Shown piece by piece: positions 53,501-64,000 of a stretch of 64,000 bases of DNA (position 1 is its first letter; every line of letters begins with the position of its first letter). The position numbers and the translations under genes were made by a program. Source of the DNA: Larus michahellis (taxonomy: Eukaryota > Chordata > Aves > Charadriiformes > Laridae); the NCBI RefSeq assembly GCF_964199755.1, contig NC_133896.1:98509549-98573548 (forward strand). Reading direction: 5' to 3'. The notes beneath the pieces are model-generated. The model ran no database searches. It was not told where the DNA came from and worked only from the letters and a program-made list of their open reading frames with translations.

Positions 53501-56500
53501 GATCCTGTGTATTTTTACTTCAGGTATCTCTGCCCCAGCGTAGCACGCAGTTGCATCAGTTAAAACTGTCAGCAGAGGAGCAGTCTGTGTACAATGTGCT
53601 CTTTGCAAGATCCAGGTATGAATGTGAGAAGGGGTAGGGTGTTTTGTGGTTTTGTTTCTTACTGGTGTGAGAAATCAGAAAGACAACTCCACTTAAGATG
53701 AGCAGAGCTTTTGGACAAATTCCTGTTAACTTTTTCCCTGTCTGAATACCTGTTAAGCATGTTTGAAAATATATTGCTTGTTCTGGTAATAGCTGAAACA
53801 TGCATTATTTTTTTTTCCTCCCGTATCTTCCTGCCTTGTATGAGCTTTGTATCCTAGCCTTTCTTGTTGATTTCACGACTCCACAGACTTAGAATTGCAA
53901 CAGTAGTTCTTAAATGATGATGTGCCAGAACCTGTAAAGGAGAGCATTTATCTTCTTCGCCCTGTGATACTTAAAAATTGGAAATTATGCTGGCCTCTCC
54001 AGATGACTGTAATGCAAACCAGCATCATTTTGTGTTTTCCTACGGTTTCTTTCAACAGTGTTGCTGTAAAGAGTCTTCTTTCATTTTAAATATACATTTA
54101 AAGATGTCCTTTTGTTATGAAGAATGTTATCCATTGGGCCCCTGGCTCCTATTGTACTCAAGGTGTTCCAGTAAAGCAGACTTGCTTCCTCTTGTGTTTT
54201 CCAAAATGGATCTTGGTTTTTATCATATTCAGGTTAAACAAAACTCTTTGTGATATTTTGTGACTAAATCATTAATTAAGCCATCCTTACCTTAATGCAT
54301 CATCAGCTTGCTTGTTAACATGGGTCCCTCTTGCCTTTTTTCCTGCTGTAAATCCCACAGTTTTTGTCTTGTTTTTCCAGGTCAACACTGCAATCCTACC
54401 TGAAGAGACAAGAGCAGAAAAATGAAGGCAGAGAGTATGCTGGTGGTAACCCATTTGAGAAAGGTTTGAGCACACTCTCCCCTGAAAACATTTGCAGAAG
54501 TGACTCTTAAGTGCACAACTGAGGAGGGGGAACAGACCTGGCCACAGGGGATCAGGACTTAAAAAATTCTTTGGAAGATGTTTTGCTGCTCCCCTGATGT
54601 TACAAAGAATCCTGCCATAGCATTCCCAAAGTCTGTTCTCACTGCTGTGGCTCTGGGCAAATCTCTTAACCTGCCTAGGTCTAAAACACCCTTCTGAAAT
54701 AAAGGTGTAATTGCTCTGTTGCTGGAGGTGGCTGGGCAGTGCTTGGAAATGCCTCCAAGAGCTCTTGATATTTTGTCTTCCTTCCTTGGCAGTTGCACAA
54801 GAGTTTGCGGTCAGTCAAAAGGAATTTCTAGCAGGCTCCCAAAGTGACTCCCAGGTCTCAAGTACAGTCCATGTCTTGTCCATGCTCTTGAGGCTCCGTC
54901 AGTGTTGCTGCCATCTCTCCTTACTGAAAGTGGTAATTGCATTGTATTGTGGCGGGGTGGGGTTTTTTGTTGGGATTTTTTTTTTAAAGTGTGTAAGTTA
55001 ACAGACTTTGTAACACCCTTGCATCTCTTAGCTACGGGGTGTATGAACTGAGCCATTTCTAGGACCGTGTGTTTTACAGTCCAAGAGGTTTTAGATGGGG
55101 AATACTTCCTACTGAAGAGTTCCCAGCATGACCTATGTGGGCAGCTGTGTCCCTGGAAATACCTTCATTTGGATAAAAAAAAAATATAATAAAATTGTGA
55201 TGGCGAAGAAGAATTCTTGATCTTAACCTAGTCTTGAAAAGTGCACAAGTTACAAGTGTGGCCTGTTTGAAGGGCTTGTGTGTTGGAGAGCTCTACAAGT
55301 GCCTTGACTGAAGTTGCCTTGCATGAAGTACACTAATCTTTCAGAAGTTTTTGCTGTGTCAAATAAAGCAGCTGTAGAGTAAGTCCAGATACTAAGGGAA
55401 TAGGCAAGGATTTATCTTCTAACATCTTTAATCCTGCAATTGTTAACTGCTATGGGAGGGGGAATCTGAGGAGACTGAACCGCAGAAAATGGCTGAGCTG
55501 ACATGTTTTCCCTACTCTGCTCCTTCTTGGGGCAGAATAAGGGGCCAAAGGGACTGTTGGTCTGACACAGTAGTGTTTCTTATTTGTTCTTTCTTCATAT
55601 TGCATAGCTTCCTTCAAACCCTGCTGTCCTCAGCAGACACCATGCAGACTGTGGATCAGTACTGAACTTGACCGCAGGCTTGACTGTGATCCCTTATTAT
55701 ATTGCTTTCTTTCCCACAGGCTCTGGACCAAGTTAACTTGAGCAGCGAAGGCCTTTCCCTCTCCATTGAGGAGCAACTTAGTGCTTTGACCCTGTCTGAG
55801 CTCCAAACTCCTGATTCCAAGTCAACAGTCTACCTCAATGGCACAGCTTTTAAAACTGATATCTTTGAAATCACCAGGGAGAGCACCAAGGTATTCTGCT
55901 TGTGACTTTCTTACCTTCCTGGAGAAGCTTGGATTTCAGCACTTTGCCTTTTTAGTTGTTAATTAATTGTCATGCTTTGCAGGCTAAGTTGTCAATTTAG
56001 ATGAAATCAGGTGAGTAGGTTGATAGTCGTCTGAACCCCTTCTGGGAATGCTCCAACTTATCAGGATGGCAATAAAGCTGTGAGAATCTGACTGCTGAAA
56101 GTCTGTCAGTGAAAATCTTGAGCATTGGATTCACAGAAGTTTAGAAAAGCATGCATGTGAGAGCATGGTGCTTGTGAAGAGCTAATGAAAAATAGGATGG
56201 CAGCAAGAGCGGTGGCCATAACTTGACTTGTCACAGGAATGTTGGAATCTATAAAACATGCTTGTATAATTTGGTTTCTTAACCGTGTTTTCCAGGGTGG
56301 GAGTGTTCTTACTAATGACTATTAAAATATCTTGAAAGTCTGAGCACAGAAGAAATTCCAGTTGAAGAGTTATTTTGATCACTTCCTATTTTAATGAAGA
56401 ATAGCCAAGCATGAACTGGGTTATGGCAGCAGACTGATTTTTTTTTTTCCCCCTCAGATAGCTCATCTCTTGGCTGAACTGAAAACTATTCAGAGTCACT

Positions 56501-59500
56501 CGGATTCTCAGAAAAGGTTAGTAAACATGTCCTTTTCTTTAGTCATAATGATTGAGAGAAGCATGTCTCTTGGCAGCAGCAGAAATAATTTAAAACAATT
56601 GAATACAAAACTCCTGGTATGGTAAAATATTGGCAGTACTGCAGTAGTTGAAAGCAGATTTTCAGGGAAAATAATCCAAGACAAAATAGAATAGTTTAAG
56701 ATGTAGGTAAGTGTAAACATAAGGGAATGTGTGAGGAATCTCAGGCCTTGAGGTCCCGGAGGGCTCTTCTTTTCTCCAAAACCAGAATTGTGAATAATTT
56801 GGTTGTGCTGAGAAATATTTGCCCTCAGCTCTGCAACCCATGCCACCACTGAAAAAAGGTGGGGGAAAAGAGTAGTCATTAAAACTGAACCTGTTTAAGA
56901 TAAAGGAATGCATAGATTAGAGGATTTAAGTGTTGCTGAAGTCCTGCAGCTCTTGCTGTGCAAGTTCTGTCTGTCTTTGCTCTGCACCAGACTGCAGTGT
57001 TACAGAGTTTTCTGCTTGCTTTTATTAAGCAAGGTAGAATGCACTTAGAGGTGTGTGGATGCAAAGTAGTTACACCTGTGTTATGTTGGGGGTAGGTTGG
57101 AAAGGGAAGTCCTATTTTTGGGCAACTCCAGAGTTGCACCATATGTAGTAAGCTTTTTTCCAAAGTTTTTTCCAAAAAGATTTCCCACCATAAGAATGGG
57201 AACACCAACATTACTTTTGTTCCCTACCAAAAAGCTGTTGAACAAATTATTGCCTTACAAACTGTTTAATCCAAAAAGTGTGGGGAGTGCCTAGGGAAAT
57301 CCAGGTTTGGTGTTGCTACTGATTCATTTTGCACAAAAAGTTCAGAATTGTGATTGGTAGGTGGCAATGTAAAATCCAGAAATAGAGGTGAAACCTAGAG
57401 ACTTAATTTGTGTGAAGCTTATTGTGTATTAGCCTTCCACAGCAGGTTCTACCACTACACCTACAGGTGAATCTATTTCTGAATTGGGAAGGGATTTGGC
57501 TTTAGTATGCAGGTGGGAAGAGTGCCTGAATCATTGTCTCCTCTTAAGTAAGACACTGCAATAACCAAACTGTTACAGTACACACAGAGCTTGTTCTAAA
57601 CTCCTTTTTCTCTCTCTCTCTCCAGTGTTGTTGTCTCTCAGTGGACAAGTATGTTGAAAGTTGTGGCTGTGCATCTCAAGCGTCTAGGGCTCAAGTTTGC
57701 AACAGTGGATGGCTCTGTCAATCCTAAAGAGAGAATGGATGTGGTAGAAGAGTTCAATAACAATCCCAAAGGGCCTCAGGTATGCAGTCAGGCAAGAGAA
57801 ACAGTTCCTAGTGCTGCTGTGAGCATCTGTGATAACTGACTTCGTGATTCCATTTGCTGGCACTACTTTCATCTGGATCTCTAGGTGCCAAGATCAGCAG
57901 GGAAGGAGGTAGCTGTAAAAACAAATTTACATCTTGTAATAGGCAGGAGCAGCTGCTAAAAAACTCCTTTTGATGTTAACCTTCTGTACTGAGATCATCT
58001 GACTCCAAAGCTAGTTCAAAGGTTGTCCAAGTCTTCAGTGTGTTCAAAGATGTTTTTGCCACAGAGAGTAATGTGGAAGGTAGGCGTCTAATTAGCTCTA
58101 CTCAGAGCAGATTGGTTGTTTCCAGCTCATGCTTCTGCATTGGAGGGTGTTTCTTTCTGTGTATCACCTGCTTGACAAGGAACCTGTAAGACTTTATTGC
58201 TGTTTTCCAACGCATCTGACACTTTTTACCAGACTAATCTTTTTGAGAAGAGAGGATGACAGTTGAATCTGTGAATGAGCCTAAAATTAATAAGAGCATA
58301 TCTCACACTGGTATAAAGATAGGAAGACTGGGATTGGGGCAAGAGAAGTCATAGTTTTGCACACCCAAAATAAGGTGACTTCTTTCACTTTTGAGTTATT
58401 GGGGGTGGTGGCGTTTAAATACTGATGAACTACAGTGTGTCGTCTCTTCTTAAAAATAGCTTCTAGTCTGAAATTTTGGCCGAGGGAAGGAAGCTTGCCA
58501 GGTGACTAAAGACATCTGAATCCAAATTAACTGTTCATAGTGATTACACTTTCATCTGGATGCTGACATTCCTGTTGGTGAGGCAGGACAGGCTGTCTCC
58601 TCTGAGGATGGATCTGTGACTGGAAGGGGAGAATGTGGTACCTTAGCTTGTTTTCTTTGTTGGATTTCTTGAACAAGCTATCTACAAAATAGATATTTCT
58701 CCTTCTAGCTTTGAACTTAAACAAAGGAAGATTTCTGCCAGCTATACGAATAGCTGACCCCTTAAACAAGATCAGGGTTTTAAGGTACCATACCGTGAAA
58801 TAGAGTTGTAAATATCTATAGCAAGTGTCTCTGTCCTTAATTGAGTTCTCTTCCTGCTGCACAAGAAATCTTCTCTAAATTGACCATCTGCTATATCCCT
58901 TATTCCTCCCCAGCTACTCATCTTTTTCTGGATACTAGGTTACGTGGAAACAAAGTGAAAGGAGTAGCAGGCCATTTCAGTCCATTTGCCTGTGTTTAAG
59001 TAGTCAGTATTGTTAATTCAGAGTTGATGCTTGATTGGGCCTGTTGTTGGCAACGGGCTGTCATCAGAGAGGCCGGTCATTTGAGGAGAGAGACTGAACT
59101 TCCCAGTCCTTCCTCTAGTCTGCCAAAAAAAAAAAAAGTATCAGGGTAGTATATATGGAATGGTAGGCTGGCCTCTCTGAGCCATAACTTCCACGTCCAG
59201 GCTTCTGTGCCTCATCAAGTAGCATCTGGTAAGCTCCCAAACACATAATAAACATATGTATGTAATATAAATATGATAAACATATCCTTTGGTTCAAATT
59301 AATGTGGAGTATATGAAGCATTAATTTTCTGGAAACAGGCTCCTTAACTGAACTCTCTTTTGGCCTTTGAAGGTATTGTTGATCTCGTTGCTGGCTGGAG
59401 GTGTTGGTCTGAATTTAACTGGAGGAAACCACCTCTTTCTCCTTGACATGCACTGGTAAAGAGAAATAAAAGTTCCGTCTCAGAGGATATATGTAGGGCA

Positions 59501-61542
59501 TGCAGCTTGCCACATGTATTGTGATGTCTGATACAACTAGGTTAGGAGGGAAGCATTTAGCTGAGTGTAAGGGTTAGTTATTAGTTGTGGAAAAGTGTTT
59601 TTACTATGGCCTTATTCCAAGACATTCTAATTTGTCAATCCAGTGCTTACTGCCATGAAGTACAGTTCTGTAGGGACAAAAAAATAGAGGAGGATAACAG
59701 CAATCCAAAGAAGCAAGTATGCAGTTTGTATCACAAAATGATACTGGAGACTTGGCAGTCCCTGGCTTAATTTCTTACAGTAATGAAAATGGTACAGTAA
59801 TGCCTACAGGAATTTGTCTGGAAACAGATCGATTGTGTGGAGCATAGTCCGTAATTGGGCATACCTAGCGTACCTTGGGGTTTTACAGGGTTATGAAAAT
59901 AGTGCATATGAGCTCCTAATATTTATGTTGTCTCTCATCAAAGTCAGAATCACAATTTTTAAACTTAGTGTTGCTCATGGGAACTTAGGAAGAAAACTAA
60001 TGAGCTTCAGTACAAAACCAGCTGCTGAGTAGCAGCATTAAGGCGATGTTTCTACAGTATGGAAGTTACGCCAACAAGCATTCCCTGTAACCATGTGTCA
60101 AACAGAAACATTTCTCATGTAAATATTCTTGACTGAAGGCCTCTTTCAATGGAGTTTGCCTTCCTGCTTTGCTCTCCTCTTTCCTTACCAGCTATTCAGC
60201 ATTCCCTTGAGTACTAACTATTGGCCAGAAATACAGGGCTACATGGAACAGTGGTCTAATTCATACAGCTGACTTTGTGTGGCATTGCAGCACACTTCTA
60301 CCAAGGGCAAAGGGAGATACAGTCAGGGTGAACATTGGTGAGCAGGCTAGTAAACCTAAGGTAACCTGGGAGTGGTTTTAGTTCTACAGAGGAAGAAAAT
60401 GGGATGCTCTGGAGGCAGGAAAATGAGGCAAGCACAGAGGCTTTGATATTTCAGTTATTCCTGAAGACAAGCCCTTAAGCTATCTTTTTTTTACCATGCA
60501 GGAATCCTGCTCTCGAGGACCAGGCATGTGACCGCATTTACCGAGTGGGGCAGCGGAAGGACGTTGTGATACACAGGTCAGGATTTTCCTCAGCAGTGAG
60601 TGAGGCTGTTGCTTATGTACTGTCTGGCGTTTGTTTGGGAGGCGAGGCCTTAGTTTGAGGCTTGTTTCTTTACTTAAAGCTAGGCATAAGGTCTGACAGG
60701 GGGACTGGGGCTTGGGCACTGAGATAGAGACCACGTGAAAATGTTTCTATGTGGCACTTGCCTGCGTGTTGCTGTCCTGATAGCTAGCAGAGTTGTATTG
60801 TTTTTCAGCCTATGGTTTAGTGGGAATGATCCTGTTCATTCCTGAGAACAACTGAGGCACCAAACCATTTCTCTTCTTTTGTTGAGTGGAGATTTTTCAC
60901 TGTGCTCCCTAAGCCTGGACCTTTCTAATACCACTAACGTAAACGTAGAGCACTTATAATAAGTGGCAAAGTTGACTTTTTTTAGAAAAAGCATCTGTAA
61001 TTGTAAGGACTAAAGGGCTAGCTTGGTTATTGTAAATGCACAGCAAATTCAAAGGAACTGGAATCTAAAATACTATTTTGTGTACAATGCTTTTAGTGTA
61101 ATAGGTGCCATCAATTATCAAACAATCACTACAGGATTTTGTCACAGAATTACTATTGCTTCACATGACCAAAGTTGAGGCCTAAAGTGCATCAGACTTT
61201 GTTATTTGAAATGTTGCAATACCTGGATATGAGAACAGCTGTTTTCTGTGCACGGGTATGTTTTGTCGGTCACATAATAGGCTGTTCATTTTTAAGTGAG
61301 ACAAGTCTTTTGAAATTTACTGGGAAAGCGCTGATATAATGCTGATGCTTTTTCCTAGCAGTTGAGATGATGTGTCTTTGGTTTTGGTTTTTTTTAGGTT
61401 TGTCTGTGAAGGAACAGTAGAAGAAAAGATTGTACAACTCCAGACGAGGAAGAAAGTTCTCGCCCAGCAGGTGCTGTCAGGCAGAGGGGAGGCCTTCACT
61501 AAGCTCACTCTGGCTGACCTCAAAACTCTCTTTGGCATCTAA
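41244..61542 (+). CDS. TTF2: Transcription termination factor 2 (SNF2 ATPase), 23 exons, 1168 aa
   Basis: Exons: 41244-41271, 41357-41468, 42225-42308, 43568-43634, 44106-45044, 45580-45706, 46837-47028, 47244-47401, 48258-48339, 48651-48764, 49713-49863, 50528-50633, 51502-51692, 52575-52728, 53524-53615, 54381-54463, 54793-54932, 55720-55890, 56458-56516, 57626-57779, 59373-59455, 60502-60576, 61398-61542. All are GT-AG with matching phases and sum to 3507 nt (human protein 1162 aa). Order: GRF-type zinc finger at about residues 6-45 ([16 protein letters not shown]); a charged, disordered middle encoded largely by the 939-nt exon 5; SNF2 N-lobe from about 570 with DDMGLGKT (598-605) and DEAH (740-743), plus [20 protein letters not shown]-lobe with [35 protein letters not shown] and the arginine-finger motif DRIYRVGQ (1106-1113); end TLFGI. 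TTF2 uses ATP to release Pol II and its RNA from templates, notably at mitosis. Confidence 0.97.
41620..42140 (+). mobile_element. CR1 LINE fragment with internal deletion
   Basis: In TTF2 intron 2, sense orientation. It encodes a CR1 RT C-terminal segment in one frame ([20 protein letters not shown], then [19 protein letters not shown]). It then jumps from LGLFSLEK-type sequence (at about 42048) straight to the 'caggttggatggggctttgagcaacctgg' tail. About 270 bp present in the TIPRL-intron copy (21110-21345) are missing. It ends CCATTCTATGATTCTG at 42125-42140. Confidence 0.92.
43000..43511 (-). mobile_element. Solo LTR, antisense, in TTF2 intron 3
   Basis: On the minus strand it starts TGTCCTGGTTTCAGCTGAGG. 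It has TATATAAATGGGG (plus-strand 43274-43286) and a degraded poly(A) hexamer context (TTCTATTAAG). It ends in a CAACAACTAG-reverse/GGGTTAAATTATGA part near 43000. This matches the general plan of a widespread avian endogenous-retrovirus LTR family. No internal retroviral genes are present. Its right end lies about 56 bp before the exon 4 acceptor. Confidence 0.8.
47410..47863 (+). mobile_element. Solo LTR, sense, in TTF2 intron 8
   Basis: The same LTR family as 43000-43511 in opposite orientation. Shared blocks in order are CTTCCTAGTAGCT, TTTAGTTGTTGCTAAGTGATG, TTTTTCAGCTTCCCATAGAA, a TATATAAATGGGGG box (TATATAAA at 47584-47591), a CATTATTATT stretch, TCAACCCACAAG and the GGGGTTAAACCGCCA end. 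The left border is degraded; similarity can be followed back to about 47410-47440, within roughly 10-40 bp of the exon 8 donor (exon ends 47401). No retroviral coding sequence. Confidence 0.78.
48340..61397 (+). other. TTF2: TTF2 introns 9-22
   Basis: Introns between exons 9 and 23, each roughly 0.3-1.6 kb. I scanned them for CR1 ends, LTR blocks, tRNA-type B boxes and splice-bounded extra exons and recognised none. Pyrimidine tracts before acceptors are clear, for example CTCTCTCTCTCTCCAG before 57626. A small-RNA gene cannot be excluded by eye. Confidence 0.4.
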
Positions 61543-63573
61543 TTATCCTTTACAATACACAACGGAAAGTGATTTTATACCTACAATTAACGTTGCTGAC
61601 TTCAACAAAGGACTGCTGGTTTAAGGTGTTTTTTTATTTTGAACAAATAACTACATTTTTATACTGTCCCAGGAAGAGAAGTTACCGACTTCAGGAATTT
61701 GGTTTAATACTAAAATTAGATTGCATATCCAAAGGTTAATCAAGTTATAAATTAAGCTATTGTTTTAAGACACTTTTGAGTAAATATTAAAAACAAATAT
61801 TTGCTTGTTTCTTGGTTTCCTATGTTATGCTTTTTAGTCAGAAAACTTTCTTTTCTCTTTAGGACAGGAGAAGCACAGGCATAAGTGAAACAAACAAGAG
61901 AGACAAGTGTGAGGTAGGAAAGTTCAGAGGTTGAGTGGTGAGGTTGGGTGGGCATGAAGGAACCAAAAAAAAAATTAAAATTTTTGAGCATGATGGTATA
62001 AGATGACTATATAAACTTTAGAATGTGTAAGTAACAAAACTAAGGAAGGAAGGACTTAGAGGAATACTTCATTTTCTTTTTTGTTCCTTGGGAGGACTTT
62101 TTATATCTGAGAGAAGCATTTCCATCCCCTGCTTAAAATATTTATTCAAGCAGGGAAATAGATTTCTGTTCTGTTGCTATGAAACAGAACCTGAATTCCT
62201 GATTGTTGTGGTTTGTTTTTTTTTAATTCTTCAGAGTATTAAATAGCGTAAGGTTGCCTTGGTGCAAATCTTTTAATGTATAGACTATTCTTCTTTAGAA
62301 GATGCTCTCATTTTGTAATAGTAGATGAGTTGCAAGTCCTTGATTAATGGTTTGTATTCCTCTTGCTATTAGAAATGGTATGTGCAGGTGGGTGAAGTTT
62401 CTAGGAAAATACTTTTTTATTGGTGGTGCATCTGCCCCGTTTCCATCTCCCTCTGCTGTGCAGGTGAAGCTGTGGCATTATTCCAATTTCTTGCGGAGAT
62501 ACAGGGGCTAGAGGGCACAAAGGTAGTAATTTGTATTTTTTGTGTGTATGTGTCCATAAATTCAACCATGGTGGAAGTGCCTTGAGCAGCTCTCAGAACC
62601 AAGGAAGGCTGTGCAACTTGGGCAATTTAACCATAATCTCAGTTTGGGCAAGATAGCAAGGCAAATGAGCAGTGTGCCACGCTGGTTTTCTGAAAAAACA
62701 TCTCAGAACGTCTTCCACGAGGCAGGAAGCCATGGACTGACTTTCCAAAAGTACTTATTTTGGCTTGGATGTTTAGGTGAGCAGAACTTGGGTTATACTT
62801 TCTTCTCTGGAGTTCACGTATGTTCTGGTCTGAGCTCCTCTCCCTTTCCTTGGAGTGACTGTTAGCCTAGCAGGCTTCCCTCTTTAATGTATATTACTAA
62901 ATACAGTATAAGCTAATCTCTTGTACACCTTATGCCTTCATTCGGTGTGTCTTCCTTTGGCTGAATGTGAGTATAGTCACAATGCAGGATAACTGTTAGG
63001 TGTATCGGATATTATTGTGGGTATTAATTGCTTTTTCTATTTGTATGAAATTCTGTCCAGGAAAGGGCTTTGGCCTTTTTTAGGAAACCCCAACAACCCA
63101 GGGGCTAGGAAGTGACAGTCAGCTTAACTGAGAGAGATTCTGGAGCTGAAGCTCTAGCACCTACCTTTAGACACCATCTTCTGAAATGGCAGATTAATGC
63201 AGCTAAGAGAAATGAATGAAGAATATGTGGGTTTGGTATTCAAGGTCAAATTCTTAAAGGAAGTGTGTTGGGAGGGGGGAAGTGGTTTGACTTCACACTG
63301 AGCAAAAGCGTATCTCAAAATACAGCTAAATAATGTTAGCCCCTGTGTAACCAGGCCTTTGAATCTCGCTGCAACACAAAAATATTAGGGCTTTACTTCT
63401 TTACAGAAAAGCAACTTCGCTATAACAGTTAATATAAAGAAAACCAGGGCTTTTTTTTTCTATTCCTTTGCTCCTGCCACCCGTACACAGGGTGTCCCAT
63501 TTTGACTTGGGGTGCCGGTTGGACAGGCGCGGCGGCGGAGCTGAATGGGGCCGGCAGAAAAGCATATTCAAGT
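61543..63573 (+). other. TTF2: TTF2 3' UTR and spacer before the tRNA genes
   Basis: AT-rich sequence after the TTF2 stop. An ATTAAA at 61786-61791 is a candidate poly(A) signal, giving a short 3' UTR of about 270 nt; no AATAAA stands out nearby. The rest shows no gene, RNA or recognised repeat until GC content rises at about 63.5 kb in front of the tRNA genes. Confidence 0.35.
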
Positions 63574-63656
63574 GTCAGGATGGCCGAGCGGTCTAAGGCG
63601 CTGCGTTCAGGTCGCAGTCTCCCCTGGAGGCGTGGGTTCGAATCCCACTCCTGACA
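63574..63656 (+). tRNA. tRNA-Leu (anticodon CAG)
   Basis: An 83-nt intronless gene. The acceptor arm GTCAGGA pairs with TCCTGAC, discriminator A at 63656. A box TGGCCGAGCGG and B box GGTTCGAATCC are intact. The anticodon stem CTGCG/CGCAG encloses the loop TTCAGGT with CAG at 63608-63610. A long variable arm marks it as class II (Leu). T-runs from about 63664 provide Pol III termination. CCA is not encoded, as usual in eukaryotes. Confidence 0.97.
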
Positions 63657-63833
63657 ACTTCGATTTTATTTTTTTTTGCGCGTTATTTTGAGGCGCTGTA
63701 GCCGCCGCGACGGGGAGGGGAAGGCACCTGCCGAACGCGGGGGGGCAGCCGTTCTGCACTGGGGGTGGTCAGGACAACCGTAGCCAGGGGTGGGCTCCGC
63801 CATCAGGGGCGCTGGGAAGCCGTGGTGTATGGC
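63657..63833. other. GC-rich spacer between the two tRNA genes
   Basis: A 177-bp spacer that begins with the Pol III T-run terminator of tRNA-Leu (about 63664-63677) and then becomes CpG-rich. No further gene seen. Confidence 0.5.
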
Positions 63834-63907
63834 GGCCGGTTAGCTCAGTTGGTTAGAGCGTGGTGCTAATAACGCCAAGGTCGCGGGTTCGATCCCCGTA
63901 CGGGCCA
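63834..63907 (+). tRNA. tRNA-Ile (anticodon AAT)
   Basis: A 74-nt intronless gene matching the canonical vertebrate tRNA-Ile(AAT). A box TAGCTCAGTTGG and B box GGTTCGATCCC are intact. Anticodon AAT is at 63868-63870 in loop CTAATAA; A34 is normally edited to inosine. The acceptor arm GGCCGGT/ACGGGCC carries the G-G mismatch that is standard for this isoacceptor. TTTTT at 63916-63920 is the terminator. Confidence 0.97.
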
Positions 63908-64000
63908 GCAGTAACTTTTTGAGCTAGTCTGTGTTTTGGGGGCTGCTTGGTGTGTTTCTCCCCCCACCCACCTTTTATTGATCAGGGTAAGTCACGGTGT
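63908..64000. other. Right edge of window
   Basis: Contains the tRNA-Ile T-run terminator and then 80 bp without a recognised feature before the window ends. Confidence 0.4.

Noticed and set aside
48340-61397. Counterpart of the human TTF2-intronic microRNA MIR942
   Set aside because: I found no recognisable matching hairpin by eye in the TTF2 introns; the human microRNA may be a recent mammalian gain.

Overview
This window is vertebrate nuclear DNA, almost certainly from a bird. The evidence is small split genes with short introns, CR1 LINE 3' fragments ending in the avian CR1 terminus, and LTR copies of a type common in bird genomes (probably Neoaves). It holds four protein-coding genes that I could rebuild exon by exon, each with consistent splice phases, plus two tRNA genes at the right edge.

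Layout: SFT2D2 (minus strand, CDS 5525-11846, 8 exons, 160 aa) has a long candidate 3' UTR running left to about 920 and a CpG-island promoter at about 11.05-12.33 kb. A CR1 fragment (12.33-12.69 kb) separates it from TIPRL (minus strand, CDS 16060-25625, 7 exons, 273 aa), whose 3' UTR probably runs down to about 13.2 kb. TIPRL and GPR161 are head to head with neighbouring CpG islands at about 25.5-27.95 kb. GPR161 (plus strand, CDS 29082-38255, 5 coding exons, 521 aa) has likely non-coding 5' exons between 27.2 and 28.73 kb. TTF2 (plus strand, CDS 41244-61542, 23 exons, 1168 aa) follows in tandem behind its own CpG island. A tRNA-Leu(CAG) and a tRNA-Ile(AAT) close the window.

The genes do not form one pathway. 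SFT2D2 is a Golgi/endosome traffic membrane protein, TIPRL a PP2A-family regulator, GPR161 a ciliary Hedgehog-inhibiting GPCR, and TTF2 an SNF2 ATPase that releases Pol II transcripts. SFT2D2-TIPRL-GPR161 matches human 1q24 order, but TTF2 is on 1p13 in human, so the window spans a linkage broken in human.

I saw no wholly new system. The most testable observations are: (1) an inverted pair of related LTRs hugging TTF2 exons 4-8, a layout that favours a circular RNA; (2) a 193-codon out-of-frame ORF entering GPR161 from upstream of its start; (3) an in-frame alternative GPR161 donor beside its PKA-binding helix; and (4) a four-site CCAAT array in the TTF2 promoter. Exon calls come from reading splice sites and comparing with remembered family sequences. 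No alignment or expression data were available.
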